This document shows, in pieces, positions 46,828 to 57,354 of a DNA stretch of 64,000 nt. This DNA is from Novosphingobium sp. IK01 (GTDB lineage Bacteria; Pseudomonadota; Alphaproteobacteria; Sphingomonadales; Sphingomonadaceae). A program made the translations under genes and the position numbers. Numbering within the stretch: position 1 is the stretch's first letter; each line of letters opens with the position of its first letter. Under the pieces are notes generated by a model. The model saw nothing but the letters and a program-made list of their open reading frames with translations, was not told where the DNA came from and did not search any database. The DNA lies in assembly GCF_033242265.1 (NCBI RefSeq), contig NZ_BTFW01000001.1, positions 1,054,001 to 1,118,000 on the forward strand. The letters run 5' to 3'.

Positions 46828-46959
46828 TCCCTGACGGGTTCTGCCCGGCACGCGCCGCATGAAACATCCCTGAGGCTATAAGCAAATCCAAGGGGGCTGT
46901 CCCTACCTGGGCCCTGGCACAGGCACATGGTCCCCACCTGACGTTGAGGCGTCAGAGGA
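46828..46959 (+). ncRNA. ssrS: 6S RNA (SsrS)
   Basis: Between zapA and the 5-FTHF cyclo-ligase gene, the conserved place for 6S RNA, a 132-nt segment has closing-stem ends TCCCTGACG (46828-46836) and CGTCAGAGGA (46950-46959). It contains ATCCCTGAGGCTATAAGC, close to the conserved CCCTGAGC-GATA block of 6S RNA. 6S RNA mimics an open promoter and sequesters sigma70 RNA polymerase in stationary phase. Exact ends are uncertain. Confidence 0.72.
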
Positions 46960-46978
46960 TTTTCCCGGAGAACGACCC

Positions 46979-47623
46979 ATGGTGGGCCCGTCACCCCCCT
47001 TTTCCGAAGAAGCCGCTGCCAAAACGGACGCCGTAACCGACAAGCAGGCGGCAGCCGAAAAGCAGGCGCTGCGCAGCCGGTTGCGCGCCGCGCGCCGCGC
47101 CCATGTCGAAGGGCTCGATCCGCGCACCCGCGCCCTGCTGTTTCGCCGACCACCCGCCCCGCTGCTCGACCTGATCCCCGCAAACGCGGTCATCGGCGTC
47201 TACAATGCCGGGCGCTGGGAAGCCCCCGCAGCAAGCTATGCGGCGTTCTTCCATGAAGCCGGGCACGCGGTCGCCCTGCCCTGGTTTGCCACGCGCGAAG
47301 CGCCGATGCAGTTCCGCCAGTGGCAGGTGCCTCCGCTCGAAGAAGATCTCGAAGCCGATCCCTGGGGCGTCAAACAGCCCCCCGCCCATGCGCCGGAAAT
47401 GACCCCGGACGTACTGTTCGTGCCCCTCGTCGGCTTTACGGCGCAGGGCGCGCGCCTGGGCCAGGGCGGCGGCCATTACGACCGCTGGTTTTCCGCCAAC
47501 CCCGGCGCCACCGCGATCGGCATGGGCTGGGACGCGCAATGCGTCGACGCCCTCCCCCACGAGGCCCACGACCACCCCTTGCGCGCCGTGGTCACGCCCA
47601 CGCGCCTCTACGGTCCATTCTGA
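46979..47623 (+). CDS. 5-formyltetrahydrofolate cyclo-ligase
   Basis: This enzyme converts 5-formyl-THF to 5,10-methenyl-THF using ATP. The 214-aa product has an N-terminal helical region (EKQALRSRLRAARRAH), then the family core VPLVGFTAQGARLGQGGGHYDRW. The first ~28 residues exceed the usual start, so a later start is possible. Its position directly behind 6S RNA, as ygfA/fau in enteric bacteria, supports the call. The stop overlaps the next frame. Confidence 0.92.
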   Translation: MVGPSPPFSEEAAAKTDAVTDKQAAAEKQALRSRLRAARRAHVEGLDPRTRALLFRRPPAPLLDLIPANAVIGVYNAGRWEAPAASYAAFFHEAGHAVALPWFATREAPMQFRQWQVPPLEEDLEADPWGVKQPPAHAPEMTPDVLFVPLVGFTAQGARLGQGGGHYDRWFSANPGATAIGMGWDAQCVDALPHEAHDHPLRAVVTPTRLYGPF

Positions 47624-47835
47624 TTCCCCCCACCCCGACATGGCGCAAGCCGGTGGGCATCCTGCTGCTGCTGGCGGGATTGATGGTCTATGCCGGGGTG
47701 ATCATGGGGCTTTCGCCATGGATCGGAGCCTTGCCGATTCTCGCCCAAGCACCCGTCTATCTCGTCCTCGGGACGATCTGGCTGCTGCCCTTGCGCCGTT
47801 TCCTGATCTGGATGGAAACCGGGCGCTGGGGCTGA
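47620..47835 (+). CDS. DUF2842 family small membrane protein, probable CTG start
   Basis: The product (about 71 aa) starts LIPPTPTWRKPVGILLLLAG and has two hydrophobic segments and the tail RRFLIWMETGRWG, the typical DUF2842 pattern in alphaproteobacteria. No ATG, GTG or TTG lies at the expected position; the frame has CTG at 47620 overlapping the upstream TGA (CTGA), just as ATGA overlaps are used elsewhere in the window. The start codon call is inference. Function is unknown. Confidence 0.7.
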   Translation: MIPPTPTWRKPVGILLLLAGLMVYAGVIMGLSPWIGALPILAQAPVYLVLGTIWLLPLRRFLIWMETGRWG

Positions 47836-47870
47836 GAGCCCGTCAAAAATAAAAAAGAAAAGAGAACAGC

Positions 47871-47904
47871 AAGGGGCCATTGCCCCTTGGACCCCATTAT
47901 CTGG
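47871..47904. repeat. third copy of the palindromic ACCCCATTATCT repeat
   Basis: AAGGGGCCATTGCCCCTT (47871-47888) is a hairpin followed by GGACCCCATTATCTGG, matching the two tandem copies at 39585-39652. Confidence 0.85.
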
Positions 47905-47937
47905 CGCAAGATCGCCCGCCTTGCGCGCAACAAAAAA

Positions 47938-47955
47938 GGCCCCCTTTCGGGGGCC
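47938..47955 (-). terminator. terminator of the first tRNA-Asp
   Basis: GGCCCCC (47938-47944) and GGGGGCC (47949-47955) close a 4-nt loop; on the - strand, the tRNA direction, six T follow. Confidence 0.88.
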
Positions 47956-47972
47956 TTCTTGTGCGATCCAAG

Positions 47973-48049
47973 TGGCGCGAGTGACGGGGCTCGAACCCGC
48001 GACCTCCGGCGTGACAGGCCGGCACTCTAACCAACTGAGCTACACCCGC
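47973..48049 (-). tRNA. tRNA-Asp (GTC), copy 1
   Basis: A 77-nt tRNA with encoded CCA (47973-47975), acceptor GCGGGTG/CACTCGC, anticodon loop CTGTCAC (GTC) and standard D and T arms. It is identical to the second copy at 48184-48260. Confidence 0.97.
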
Positions 48050-48183
48050 GCATCTTGGAATGCCGCGCCTCTAAGGCGCGTCCATTTCACTGTCAACCGG
48101 CAATTTTTCGTGAGAAAAACAACCGAATGGAAAGATTTGACCCTTTCCAAAGCTGACGCCGTGAAACGGCATCCCCAAGGGAG

Positions 48184-48260
48184 TGGCGCGAGTGACGGGG
48201 CTCGAACCCGCGACCTCCGGCGTGACAGGCCGGCACTCTAACCAACTGAGCTACACCCGC
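48184..48260 (-). tRNA. tRNA-Asp (GTC), copy 2
   Basis: Identical over 77 nt to copy 1. The 134-base spacer between them is unrelated to the tRNA sequence, and both probably belong to one - transcript starting beyond 48260. Confidence 0.97.
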
Positions 48261-48421
48261 ACTTCCCTTGGGGTGAGGCGGCCTCTATGCGCCCCTCGCA
48301 TTTCTGTCAACAAACTGACCCGCACAATTTTTACAACGAGCTGTGGATTACTGGGAAAGTGCCCGGAAACACGGGGCCAAAATCGCATCGTCACAGGTGC
48401 ATTTTCCTGTGACCCGCGCGC

Positions 48422-49384
48422 TCAAACCGCAACCGGCGCGGAAAGATGCCCTTGCGGATGGTAGCCCTCGACCGAAAAATCCTCGATCCGATAGTCAAAG
48501 ATCGTCTCGGGGCGGCGCGCGATGGTCAGACGCGGCGCGCCCGCGGGCACGCGCGTCAGTTGTTCGGCGATCAGATCGGCATGGTTGAGATAGAGATGGG
48601 TGTCCCCGCCCATCCACACCAGTTCGCCCGGTTCAAGGTCGCATTGCTGCGCCACCATGTGCACAAACAGCGCAGCACCCCACAAGTTGAACGGCAAACC
48701 CAGCACCACGTCGCAACTGCGCTGATAGAGCACGCAGGAGAGGCGATTGCCAGCGACATGAAACTGATAGGTCTTGTGGCACGGCGGCAGCGCCATCGCG
48801 TCCAGTTCGGCCACGTTCCAGCCCTCGACGATATGGCGGCGCCCGCCCGGATTGCTGCGCAGCCCCGCAATCAGCTGGGCCACCTGGTTGATCCCTTGCG
48901 GGCGGCGGCGGAACAGCCCCTCCTCGCCCGCCGGCTCATAGACCGGCCAATCGACCCACTGCTTGCCATAGACCGGGCCCAGATCGCCCCAGCGCGCGGC
49001 AAAGGCTTCATCAGCCACGATCCGCTGCGAAAAGGCCTCGCGGCTGATCGCCTCGCCGGTTTCGCGGCGATACCGGTCGAGCGGCCAGTCGGTCCAGATC
49101 TCCACCCCTTGCGCACAAAGCGCGCGGATATTGGTATCCCCGGTCAGGAACCACAGGAATTCGCGGGTCGCCGTTTTCCAGAACACGCGCTTGGTCGTCA
49201 GCAGCGGCACGCGCCCGTCGGCAAGGTCGAACCGCAACTGTGCGCCCAGCACCGCGCGCGTCCCCACCCCGGTCCGGTCCATGCGTTCGTCACCATGCTC
49301 CCAGATGCGGCGCATGAGGTCGAGATATTGCCCTTCATAATGAATATTCTGGGCGGCAGAGCGGGATTCGGAAGCCATCGTCAT
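48422..49384 (-). CDS. thyA: thymidylate synthase
   Basis: ThyA methylates dUMP to dTMP using methylene-THF. The 320-aa product has DRTGVGTRAVLGAQLRFDL, the catalytic Cys in LPPCHKTYQFHV, RSCDVVLGLPFNLW and the C-terminal DFSVEGYHP. An insert of about 50 residues before the Cys region (QRIVADEAFAARWGDLG and so on) is normal for the long form. ATG at 49384 or 49378 are both possible. It is not linked to dfr here; tRNA-Asp genes are downstream. Confidence 0.96.
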   Translation of the reverse strand: MTMASESRSAAQNIHYEGQYLDLMRRIWEHGDERMDRTGVGTRAVLGAQLRFDLADGRVPLLTTKRVFWKTATREFLWFLTGDTNIRALCAQGVEIWTDWPLDRYRRETGEAISREAFSQRIVADEAFAARWGDLGPVYGKQWVDWPVYEPAGEEGLFRRRPQGINQVAQLIAGLRSNPGGRRHIVEGWNVAELDAMALPPCHKTYQFHVAGNRLSCVLYQRSCDVVLGLPFNLWGAALFVHMVAQQCDLEPGELVWMGGDTHLYLNHADLIAEQLTRVPAGAPRLTIARRPETIFDYRIEDFSVEGYHPQGHLSAPVAV

Positions 49385-49584
49385 GGCCGCAATGCATAGT
49401 CCGCCCCCGCCCGCAGGCCAACACGCTGGCCCGCATATTGCCCGCAAACAGGCCAAGTCACTGTTTTTACATATTTTTCTAAGCTGTTGATAAGTTTTTG
49501 AAAAACGAAGCTTGCGCGCCCGGAATCCCCCGCATATAGGGCGGCCCTGCCCAGCGGGGACGGCCTAGCCCGAACCGCTCCGGT

Positions 49585-49661
49585 CGGGGAGTAGCTCAGC
49601 CTGGTAGAGCACTGTCTTCGGGAGGCAGGGGCCGGAGGTTCGAATCCTCTCTCCCCGACCA
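49585..49661 (+). tRNA. tRNA-Pro (CGG)
   Basis: A 77-nt tRNA with acceptor CGGGGAG/CTCCCCG and encoded CCA (49659-49661). The anticodon loop TTCGGGA has anticodon CGG. It is followed by an inverted repeat (49665-49674/49678-49687) and a terminator. Confidence 0.95.
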
Positions 49662-49664
49662 TTT

Positions 49665-49711
49665 AAACCGCTGGTTTCCAGCGGTTTGCAAGAGCCGGCC
49701 TTCGGGCCGGC
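49665..49711 (+). terminator. double hairpin and terminator after tRNA-Pro
   Basis: AAACCGCTGG/CCAGCGGTTT (49665-49687, 3-nt loop) is followed by GCCGGCC-TTCG-GGCCGGC (49694-49711) and TTTTTT, a strong intrinsic terminator. From here to 49888 no gene is supported. Confidence 0.92.
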
Positions 49712-49888
49712 TTTTTTGTTTCCGTCATCGGACCTTCCTTTATCCCCGGCACGGCCATTCTGTCCCAAGCGGCGACAAAAATGATGGCGCGGCAGGATTG
49801 ACCATTGCTCCGCGCAGCAGCAGGGAAGCGATGGAAAACATCCACATGAGACCGGGACTCTCAAGGCATGGGCGGCTGACGCGGCGCG

Positions 49889-50803
49889 ATGGAATGGAAG
49901 AAGGACATCTGGCGACCCATGGTCGTTGGAGCCTCTGTCGATACGATCATCCGGCGAGGCAGCCTCGATGGCCTGCCTTGCCACTGGCTGCCTGCCGCAC
50001 CCGCCCTGCAATTTTCCGCCGACCCGTTCGGGATCTGGCGCAATGGCCTGCTCCACGTCTTCGTCGAGACGTTCGATTACCGCAGCGCCCATGGCGCCAT
50101 CGCCGTCCATGTGCTCGATGCCTCGCTGCGCGTGCTCGAAACGCGCGAAGTCCTGCGCGAGCCCTGGCATGTCTCCTATCCGCTGCTGGTCGAGCATGAC
50201 GGCGCAACATGGATGATCCCCGAAACCAGCGCGAGCGGTGGCCAGTGGCTCTATCGCGCGCGCGCTTTTCCCTTCGAGTGGGAGCGGGTCGGCAGGATCG
50301 ACCTGCCCGCGCTCGATGCGACACCGCAATGGATCGGGGATCGCTGGTGGATGTTCTATTCCCCCGCCGGCACCCCCCGCGAACGGCTCACCCATCTTCA
50401 TGCCGCCTGGGCCCCCGACCTGACCGGTCCGTGGACACCCCACCGGGCCAATCCGCTGCGGATCGACCCGCGCGGGGTGCGCCCGGCCGGACCGGTGGTA
50501 CATATCGACGGCCAGATCGTGCTGCCGGTGCAGGACTGCACGCACTCCTATGGCTGCGCGATCCGCTTGCTCTCCATCGAGCGCATCGACGAAACCGGAC
50601 TGGTCGCCAGCGAACGGGGCCTGCTGCGCCCGCCCGCTGCGGCGGCGCCCTTTCTTGATGGCCTGCACACGCTCTCGGGCGCGGGGCCGGTCACGCTGAT
50701 CGATGTCAAGCAGCGGCTGTTTTCAGCCCCCGCCCTCTTCATGCGCCCGCGCCGGGAACTGGCCCGCATTCTGGCCCGGATGTCCCCAAACAGGCTGAAA
50801 TAG
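49889..50803 (+). CDS. beta-propeller protein of the glucosamine-transferase N-terminal type
   Basis: The 304-aa product resembles the five-bladed beta-propeller (GH43-like) domain seen at the N-terminus of glucosamine inositolphosphorylceramide transferases and in bacterial sugar-modifying proteins. Visible repeats are FSADPFGIWRNGLLHVFVE, SYPLLVEHDGATWMIPETS and QWIGDRWWMFYSPAG. No transferase domain is fused. It may act in surface glycan or glycosphingolipid assembly, which would suit a sphingolipid-bearing bacterium, but this is inference. No signal peptide is seen. Confidence 0.65.
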   Translation: MEWKKDIWRPMVVGASVDTIIRRGSLDGLPCHWLPAAPALQFSADPFGIWRNGLLHVFVETFDYRSAHGAIAVHVLDASLRVLETREVLREPWHVSYPLLVEHDGATWMIPETSASGGQWLYRARAFPFEWERVGRIDLPALDATPQWIGDRWWMFYSPAGTPRERLTHLHAAWAPDLTGPWTPHRANPLRIDPRGVRPAGPVVHIDGQIVLPVQDCTHSYGCAIRLLSIERIDETGLVASERGLLRPPAAAAPFLDGLHTLSGAGPVTLIDVKQRLFSAPALFMRPRRELARILARMSPNRLK

Positions 50804-50876
50804 CGGCAGGATTTTCCTGATCCCGCGCCCTGCGACAAAGGCGGCAACGGCGAGCCCCGCCCGCCTGCATACCGGG

Positions 50877-50957
50877 CCATGCAGATATGTTCTGAAACCT
50901 CGGGAAAGCCTCCTGCGCGTCGTCAGCCGCATAGGCCTCGCACAGCGCACGCAGCAC
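50877..50957 (-). pseudogene. probable remnant of the katG 3' end
   Basis: On the - strand 27 codons read VLRALCEAYAADDAQEAF and then a degraded PRFQNISAW. This resembles the C-terminus of catalase-peroxidase KatG (LRAL.EVY.ADDAQ.KF..DFVAAW pattern, from memory). Neither the upstream catalase domain nor the usual end is present nearby, so if real it is a decayed fragment. The 237 bases between the propeller gene and the next gene hold nothing else I can support. Confidence 0.4.
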
Positions 50958-51040
50958 CGAAATCCGGCTTATCGTTGCCGTCCTGATCGCTTACCAGAAA
51001 GTCCGACAAAAACCCCGATCAAGACAAGGAACTTCCTGCA

Positions 51041-51448
51041 ATGGACCGGCTTTTCACCGCCTTTGCCAATCGCATCTCGGCCTGGGCCGGCCAGCCTGCG
51101 AGCTTTGCCCTGGCCACCGTGATCATTCTGGGCTGGGGCATTTCCGGGCCGATCTTCGGCTGGTCCGATACATGGCAACTGGTGATCAACACCGGGACCA
51201 CCATCGTCACCTTCCTGATGGTCTTCGTGATCCAGAACGCCCAGAACCGCGACGCGGCAGCCATGCAGGCCAAGCTCGACGAACTGATCCGCGCGCTCGA
51301 AGGCGCACGCGGCGAATTCATCGGCATCGAGCACCTGCCTGACAGCCAGATCTCGCAGATCCGCACCGACATCGAACAGGAAACCGGCTTCGACGCCAAG
51401 CAGGCCACCGTGGCGATCAGCGTCAAGACCCTGCTGCGACGTCGTTGA
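51041..51448 (+). CDS. low-affinity iron permease family protein
   Basis: The 135-aa product has two transmembrane helices (about 20-38 and 48-65) around the family core QLVINTGTTIVTFLMVFVIQ and QNRDAAAMQAKLDEL, followed by a soluble helical tail. The family name comes from yeast Fet4 similarity; transport by the bacterial forms is not established. It is upstream of the M13 peptidase gene on the same strand. Confidence 0.9.
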   Translation: MDRLFTAFANRISAWAGQPASFALATVIILGWGISGPIFGWSDTWQLVINTGTTIVTFLMVFVIQNAQNRDAAAMQAKLDELIRALEGARGEFIGIEHLPDSQISQIRTDIEQETGFDAKQATVAISVKTLLRRR

Positions 51449-51570
51449 TCGACCCCACTGTGCCGTCCATCGGGCACGGGTTGACCAGCCCGCCCGCGCC
51501 CCGCGCGATGCCCGGCCAAGACCGAGGCAATGCAAGGACAGGACCGGTAGTGAACGAAACTCGTTTGAAC

Positions 51571-53628
51571 ATGCGGCGTTTGAACAGGCAGGCCCTGCGC
51601 GCCAAAACAATGGCCTGCACCGCCCTTCTGGCCTTCGGCACGCCGGGTCTAGCGCTCGCCCAGACGCCCCCGCCTGCCCCCCCTGCTCCCGCCTCGGCGC
51701 CCATGCCCATCGGCGGCTGGGGCGTCGATCTGAGCGGCCGCGACCTTGCGATCAAGCCGGGCGACGATTTCGATGCCTATGCCAACGGCGCATGGAAGGC
51801 GCGCACGCCGATCCCCGCCGACCGTCCGCAGATCGGCACGCTCGCGCTGATGGACGAGCAGGTTCAGGGCCAGATGCGCGCGCTCGTCGAGCAGGCCCCG
51901 CGCAATGGCAAGGTTGGCGCGCTCTACGCCAGCTTCCTCGATGAGGCGGCCATCGAAAAGCGCGGCCTCGCCCCGCTGCTGGCCGATCTGGCGCCGATAC
52001 GCGCGCTGTCCGACAAGACCGCCTTCGCCCGCGCGATGGGCGCGGCGCACTATGGCCTGGGCAACAGCCTGTTCGGCTTCTACGTCGGGCCCGACACGGC
52101 AGACGCCACGCAATCGGTACTGACCCTGGGCCAGTCGGGCCTTGGCCTGCCCGACCGCGACTATTACCTGCTGCCCCGCTTCGCCCGCCAGCGCGGCGCC
52201 TACCTCGCCTATATCGCCCGCACGCTCAAGGCCGTGGGCGAAAAGAACCCCGAGGCCGGCGCGCAGGCAATCCTGACCTTCGAGACCTCGATCGCCAGCC
52301 TGAGCTGGGACGTGGCCCGCCGCCGCGACCGCAACGCCACCAACAACCCGATGAGCCTTGCCGAACTGAAAGCCTTTGCCCCCGGCTTCGACTGGGCGGC
52401 CTTCTTCGAGGGCGGCAAGGTTCCCCCGCAAAAGCGCATGATCGTGCGCGAGAAGAGCGCGATTGCCGACCTCGCGAAGCTCTGTGACCAGACCAGCCTC
52501 GACACGCTGCGGCTCTGGCAGGTCTTCCACATGGCCGACGATGCCTCCCCCTACCTGACCCATGCGATGGTCGACAGCCAGTTCGCCTTTGCCCGCACGC
52601 TCAGCGGCGTCGACCAGATCAAGCCGCGCTGGAAGCGCGGGATCGCGCTGGTGAACGCGCAACTGGGCGAACTGGCCGGGCAGGCCTATGTTGCCCGATA
52701 CTTCCCGCCCGAAGCCAAGGCGCAGATGCAGGATCTGGTGGCGAACCTGCGCAAGGCCTTCGTCGTGCGGATCAATGCCAACACCTGGATGGAACCAGCC
52801 ACAAAGCAGGCCGCCCTCGACAAGCTCGCGAAAATCGACGTCATGGTCGGCTATCCCGATGTCTGGCGCAATTATGACGGGCTGGAGATCAGGGCCGACG
52901 ATCTCTATGGCAATATCGTGCGCGGCGCGGCGTTCAATGCGGCCTATGCCATGGAAGACCTCGGCAAGCCGGTCAACCGCGCCAAGTGGAGCATGAACCC
53001 GCAGATCGTGAACGCCTACAATGCCGGGGCTAAGCTCCAGATCGTGTTCCCGGCAGGCATCCTTCAGCCCCCGCTGTTCGATCCCAAGGCCGATCTGGCC
53101 GTCAACTATGGCGCCATCGGCGCGGTCATCGGCCACGAGATCAGCCACAGCTTCGACGACCAGGGCCGCAAGATCGACGCCAGCGGCGCGATTACCGACT
53201 GGTGGACCGCGCAGGACGGCGCCCGCTTCGACGCCGAGGCCAAAGTCTTCGGCGCGCAATATGCAAAATTCGAAGTCGCGCCCGGATCGTTCATCAATCC
53301 GGGCCTGACGATGGGCGAGAACATCGCCGATCTGGCCGGGCTTCAGGTCGCGCTGGTGGCCTATCACACCGCGCTGGGCGGCCACGAGGCCCCGCTGATC
53401 GACGGACTGACCGGCGACCAGCGGTTCTTCCTCTCGTTCGCGCAGGCCTGGCGTTCGCGCGCGCGCGAGGATTTCCTGCGCAGCCAGGTGACGACCGACC
53501 CGCACAGCCCGCCGCGTTTCCGCATCCTTGGCCCGCTGCCCAATATCGAGGGCTGGTATCAGGCCTTCGGCATCAAGCCGGGCGACGCGATGTACATTGC
53601 GCCCGACAAGCGCGCCCACCTGTGGTGA
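51571..53628 (+). CDS. M13 family zinc metallopeptidase
   Basis: This 685-aa neprilysin-type endopeptidase has a signal peptide (TALLAFGTPGLALAQ), the M13 N-terminal helical domain starting DLAIKPGDDFDAYANGAW, and the zinc site H522-E-I-S-H526 followed by GENIADLAGL with the third ligand. It would cleave peptides in the periplasm. ATG at 51571 is chosen; a GTG at 51550 is possible. A bidirectional terminator follows. Confidence 0.93.
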   Translation: MRRLNRQALRAKTMACTALLAFGTPGLALAQTPPPAPPAPASAPMPIGGWGVDLSGRDLAIKPGDDFDAYANGAWKARTPIPADRPQIGTLALMDEQVQGQMRALVEQAPRNGKVGALYASFLDEAAIEKRGLAPLLADLAPIRALSDKTAFARAMGAAHYGLGNSLFGFYVGPDTADATQSVLTLGQSGLGLPDRDYYLLPRFARQRGAYLAYIARTLKAVGEKNPEAGAQAILTFETSIASLSWDVARRRDRNATNNPMSLAELKAFAPGFDWAAFFEGGKVPPQKRMIVREKSAIADLAKLCDQTSLDTLRLWQVFHMADDASPYLTHAMVDSQFAFARTLSGVDQIKPRWKRGIALVNAQLGELAGQAYVARYFPPEAKAQMQDLVANLRKAFVVRINANTWMEPATKQAALDKLAKIDVMVGYPDVWRNYDGLEIRADDLYGNIVRGAAFNAAYAMEDLGKPVNRAKWSMNPQIVNAYNAGAKLQIVFPAGILQPPLFDPKADLAVNYGAIGAVIGHEISHSFDDQGRKIDASGAITDWWTAQDGARFDAEAKVFGAQYAKFEVAPGSFINPGLTMGENIADLAGLQVALVAYHTALGGHEAPLIDGLTGDQRFFLSFAQAWRSRAREDFLRSQVTTDPHSPPRFRILGPLPNIEGWYQAFGIKPGDAMYIAPDKRAHLW

Positions 53629-53653
53629 GCCTGCGCGCCAGAGCATGACACGA

Positions 53654-53688
53654 AAAAGGCCCCGGCTGGATCAGCCGGGGCCTTTTTT
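53654..53688. terminator. bidirectional terminator
   Basis: AAAAAGGCCCCGGCT (53654-53668) pairs with AGCCGGGGCCTTTTT (53674-53688); it serves the M13 gene on + and the small gene ending at 53716 on -. Confidence 0.92.
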
Positions 53689-53715
53689 ATTCAGGCTCGC
53701 GCAGTCCGGGGAGGA

Positions 53716-53916
53716 TCAGTCGAGCTTGGCGCGGATCTTGGCGATCAGCTTGCCGATGCGGTCAGCCGCTTCGGTGAACGTCTCGACATCGGCGCGGTTG
53801 CCGTTGCCGCGCGCTTCCTTGGCCGATTCGAGGTAGCCTTCGAGGTCCACTTCGAGAGCATCGACCAGCATCTCGGCTTCGTCTTCGCTAAAGGTCAACT
53901 TGATCGTCTTGTCCAC
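53716..53916 (-). CDS. small acidic helical protein of unknown function
   Basis: I do not recognise it. From GTG at 53916, with AGGAG upstream, it gives 66 residues: MDKTIKLTFSEDEAEMLVDA, then DLEGYLESAKEARGNG and a helical end DRIGKLIAKIRAKLD. An ATG at 53931 would add five residues but has no ribosome-binding site. It lies downstream of secA on the same strand and may share its transcript. Composition is coding-like. Confidence 0.7.
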   Translation of the reverse strand: MDKTIKLTFSEDEAEMLVDALEVDLEGYLESAKEARGNGNRADVETFTEAADRIGKLIAKIRAKLD

Positions 53917-53995
53917 AAAGGGCTCCTGCATGTGCGGCCCGCCGGTCTTGTGGCGGGCCTTTTCGTATTATGTCCGGGTGGCGCGATGCGCCGTG

Positions 53996-56758
<2,763 letters not shown>

Positions 56759-56957
56759 GGCGGTGGTTCCCCGTTATGCGATGCATGAGATGCATGTGAT
56801 GGTGGCGGCAAAGCCGGGCGCGAGGGCCTCAAAGGGCGCGCGCATGGAACCGGCAACGCGAAAGACAAGGATTGGTGCCCGCACAGCAAAGGCAGGGCCC
56901 CCAAATCAGGACAGCCCAAATCAGGACAGGGCGCGCAAGGCCGCCCTCAGGCGCGGC

Positions 56958-57224
56958 TCATTCCCGCGCGCGGTCCGAACGATGCGGCAGGCCCGGCGCC
57001 AGACCGAAAGGTCGCGCCGATGCAGGCAGCACCCCCTGCGCGGGATCGAACACCGGACGGGCCGCCATGACCCGCGCCGCAGCGACCACGCAGGCCGTCG
57101 GCGCGGCTGCCGAAACGCTCGCCACAGCCGCGCATCCGGCCACTTCGGTGCGCGTGGTGGCATTGGCCACCTCGGGCAGCGACAGGCCGCTGAGCAGGGC
57201 AAACAGGACAAGCAGAAACCGCAT
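56958..57224 (-). CDS. possible small exported protein
   Basis: An 88-aa reading frame starts MRFLLVLFALLSGLSLPEV with a signal-peptide-like helix ending ANA, then an Ala/Val-rich segment with two Cys (VAGCAAVASVSAAAPTACVV) and a basic tail. It is divergent from argJ, in the 600 bases between secA and argJ. I know no family for it, and GC-rich shadow translation is an alternative. No other gene is supported between 56759 and 57354. Confidence 0.42.
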   Translation of the reverse strand: MRFLLVLFALLSGLSLPEVANATTRTEVAGCAAVASVSAAAPTACVVAAARVMAARPVFDPAQGVLPASARPFGLAPGLPHRSDRARE

Positions 57225-57354
57225 TGCGCTTTGAGATAGGCAAGCCGCAGCGAAACGTCCACCCGAAACGACGAAATTCCCCCCTTCTTCCCCTATGCCG
57301 CTCGCCTTTCTCACCCATGGACGCCGCCCGGCCAAGCCGCTAGGGAACGGCGCC

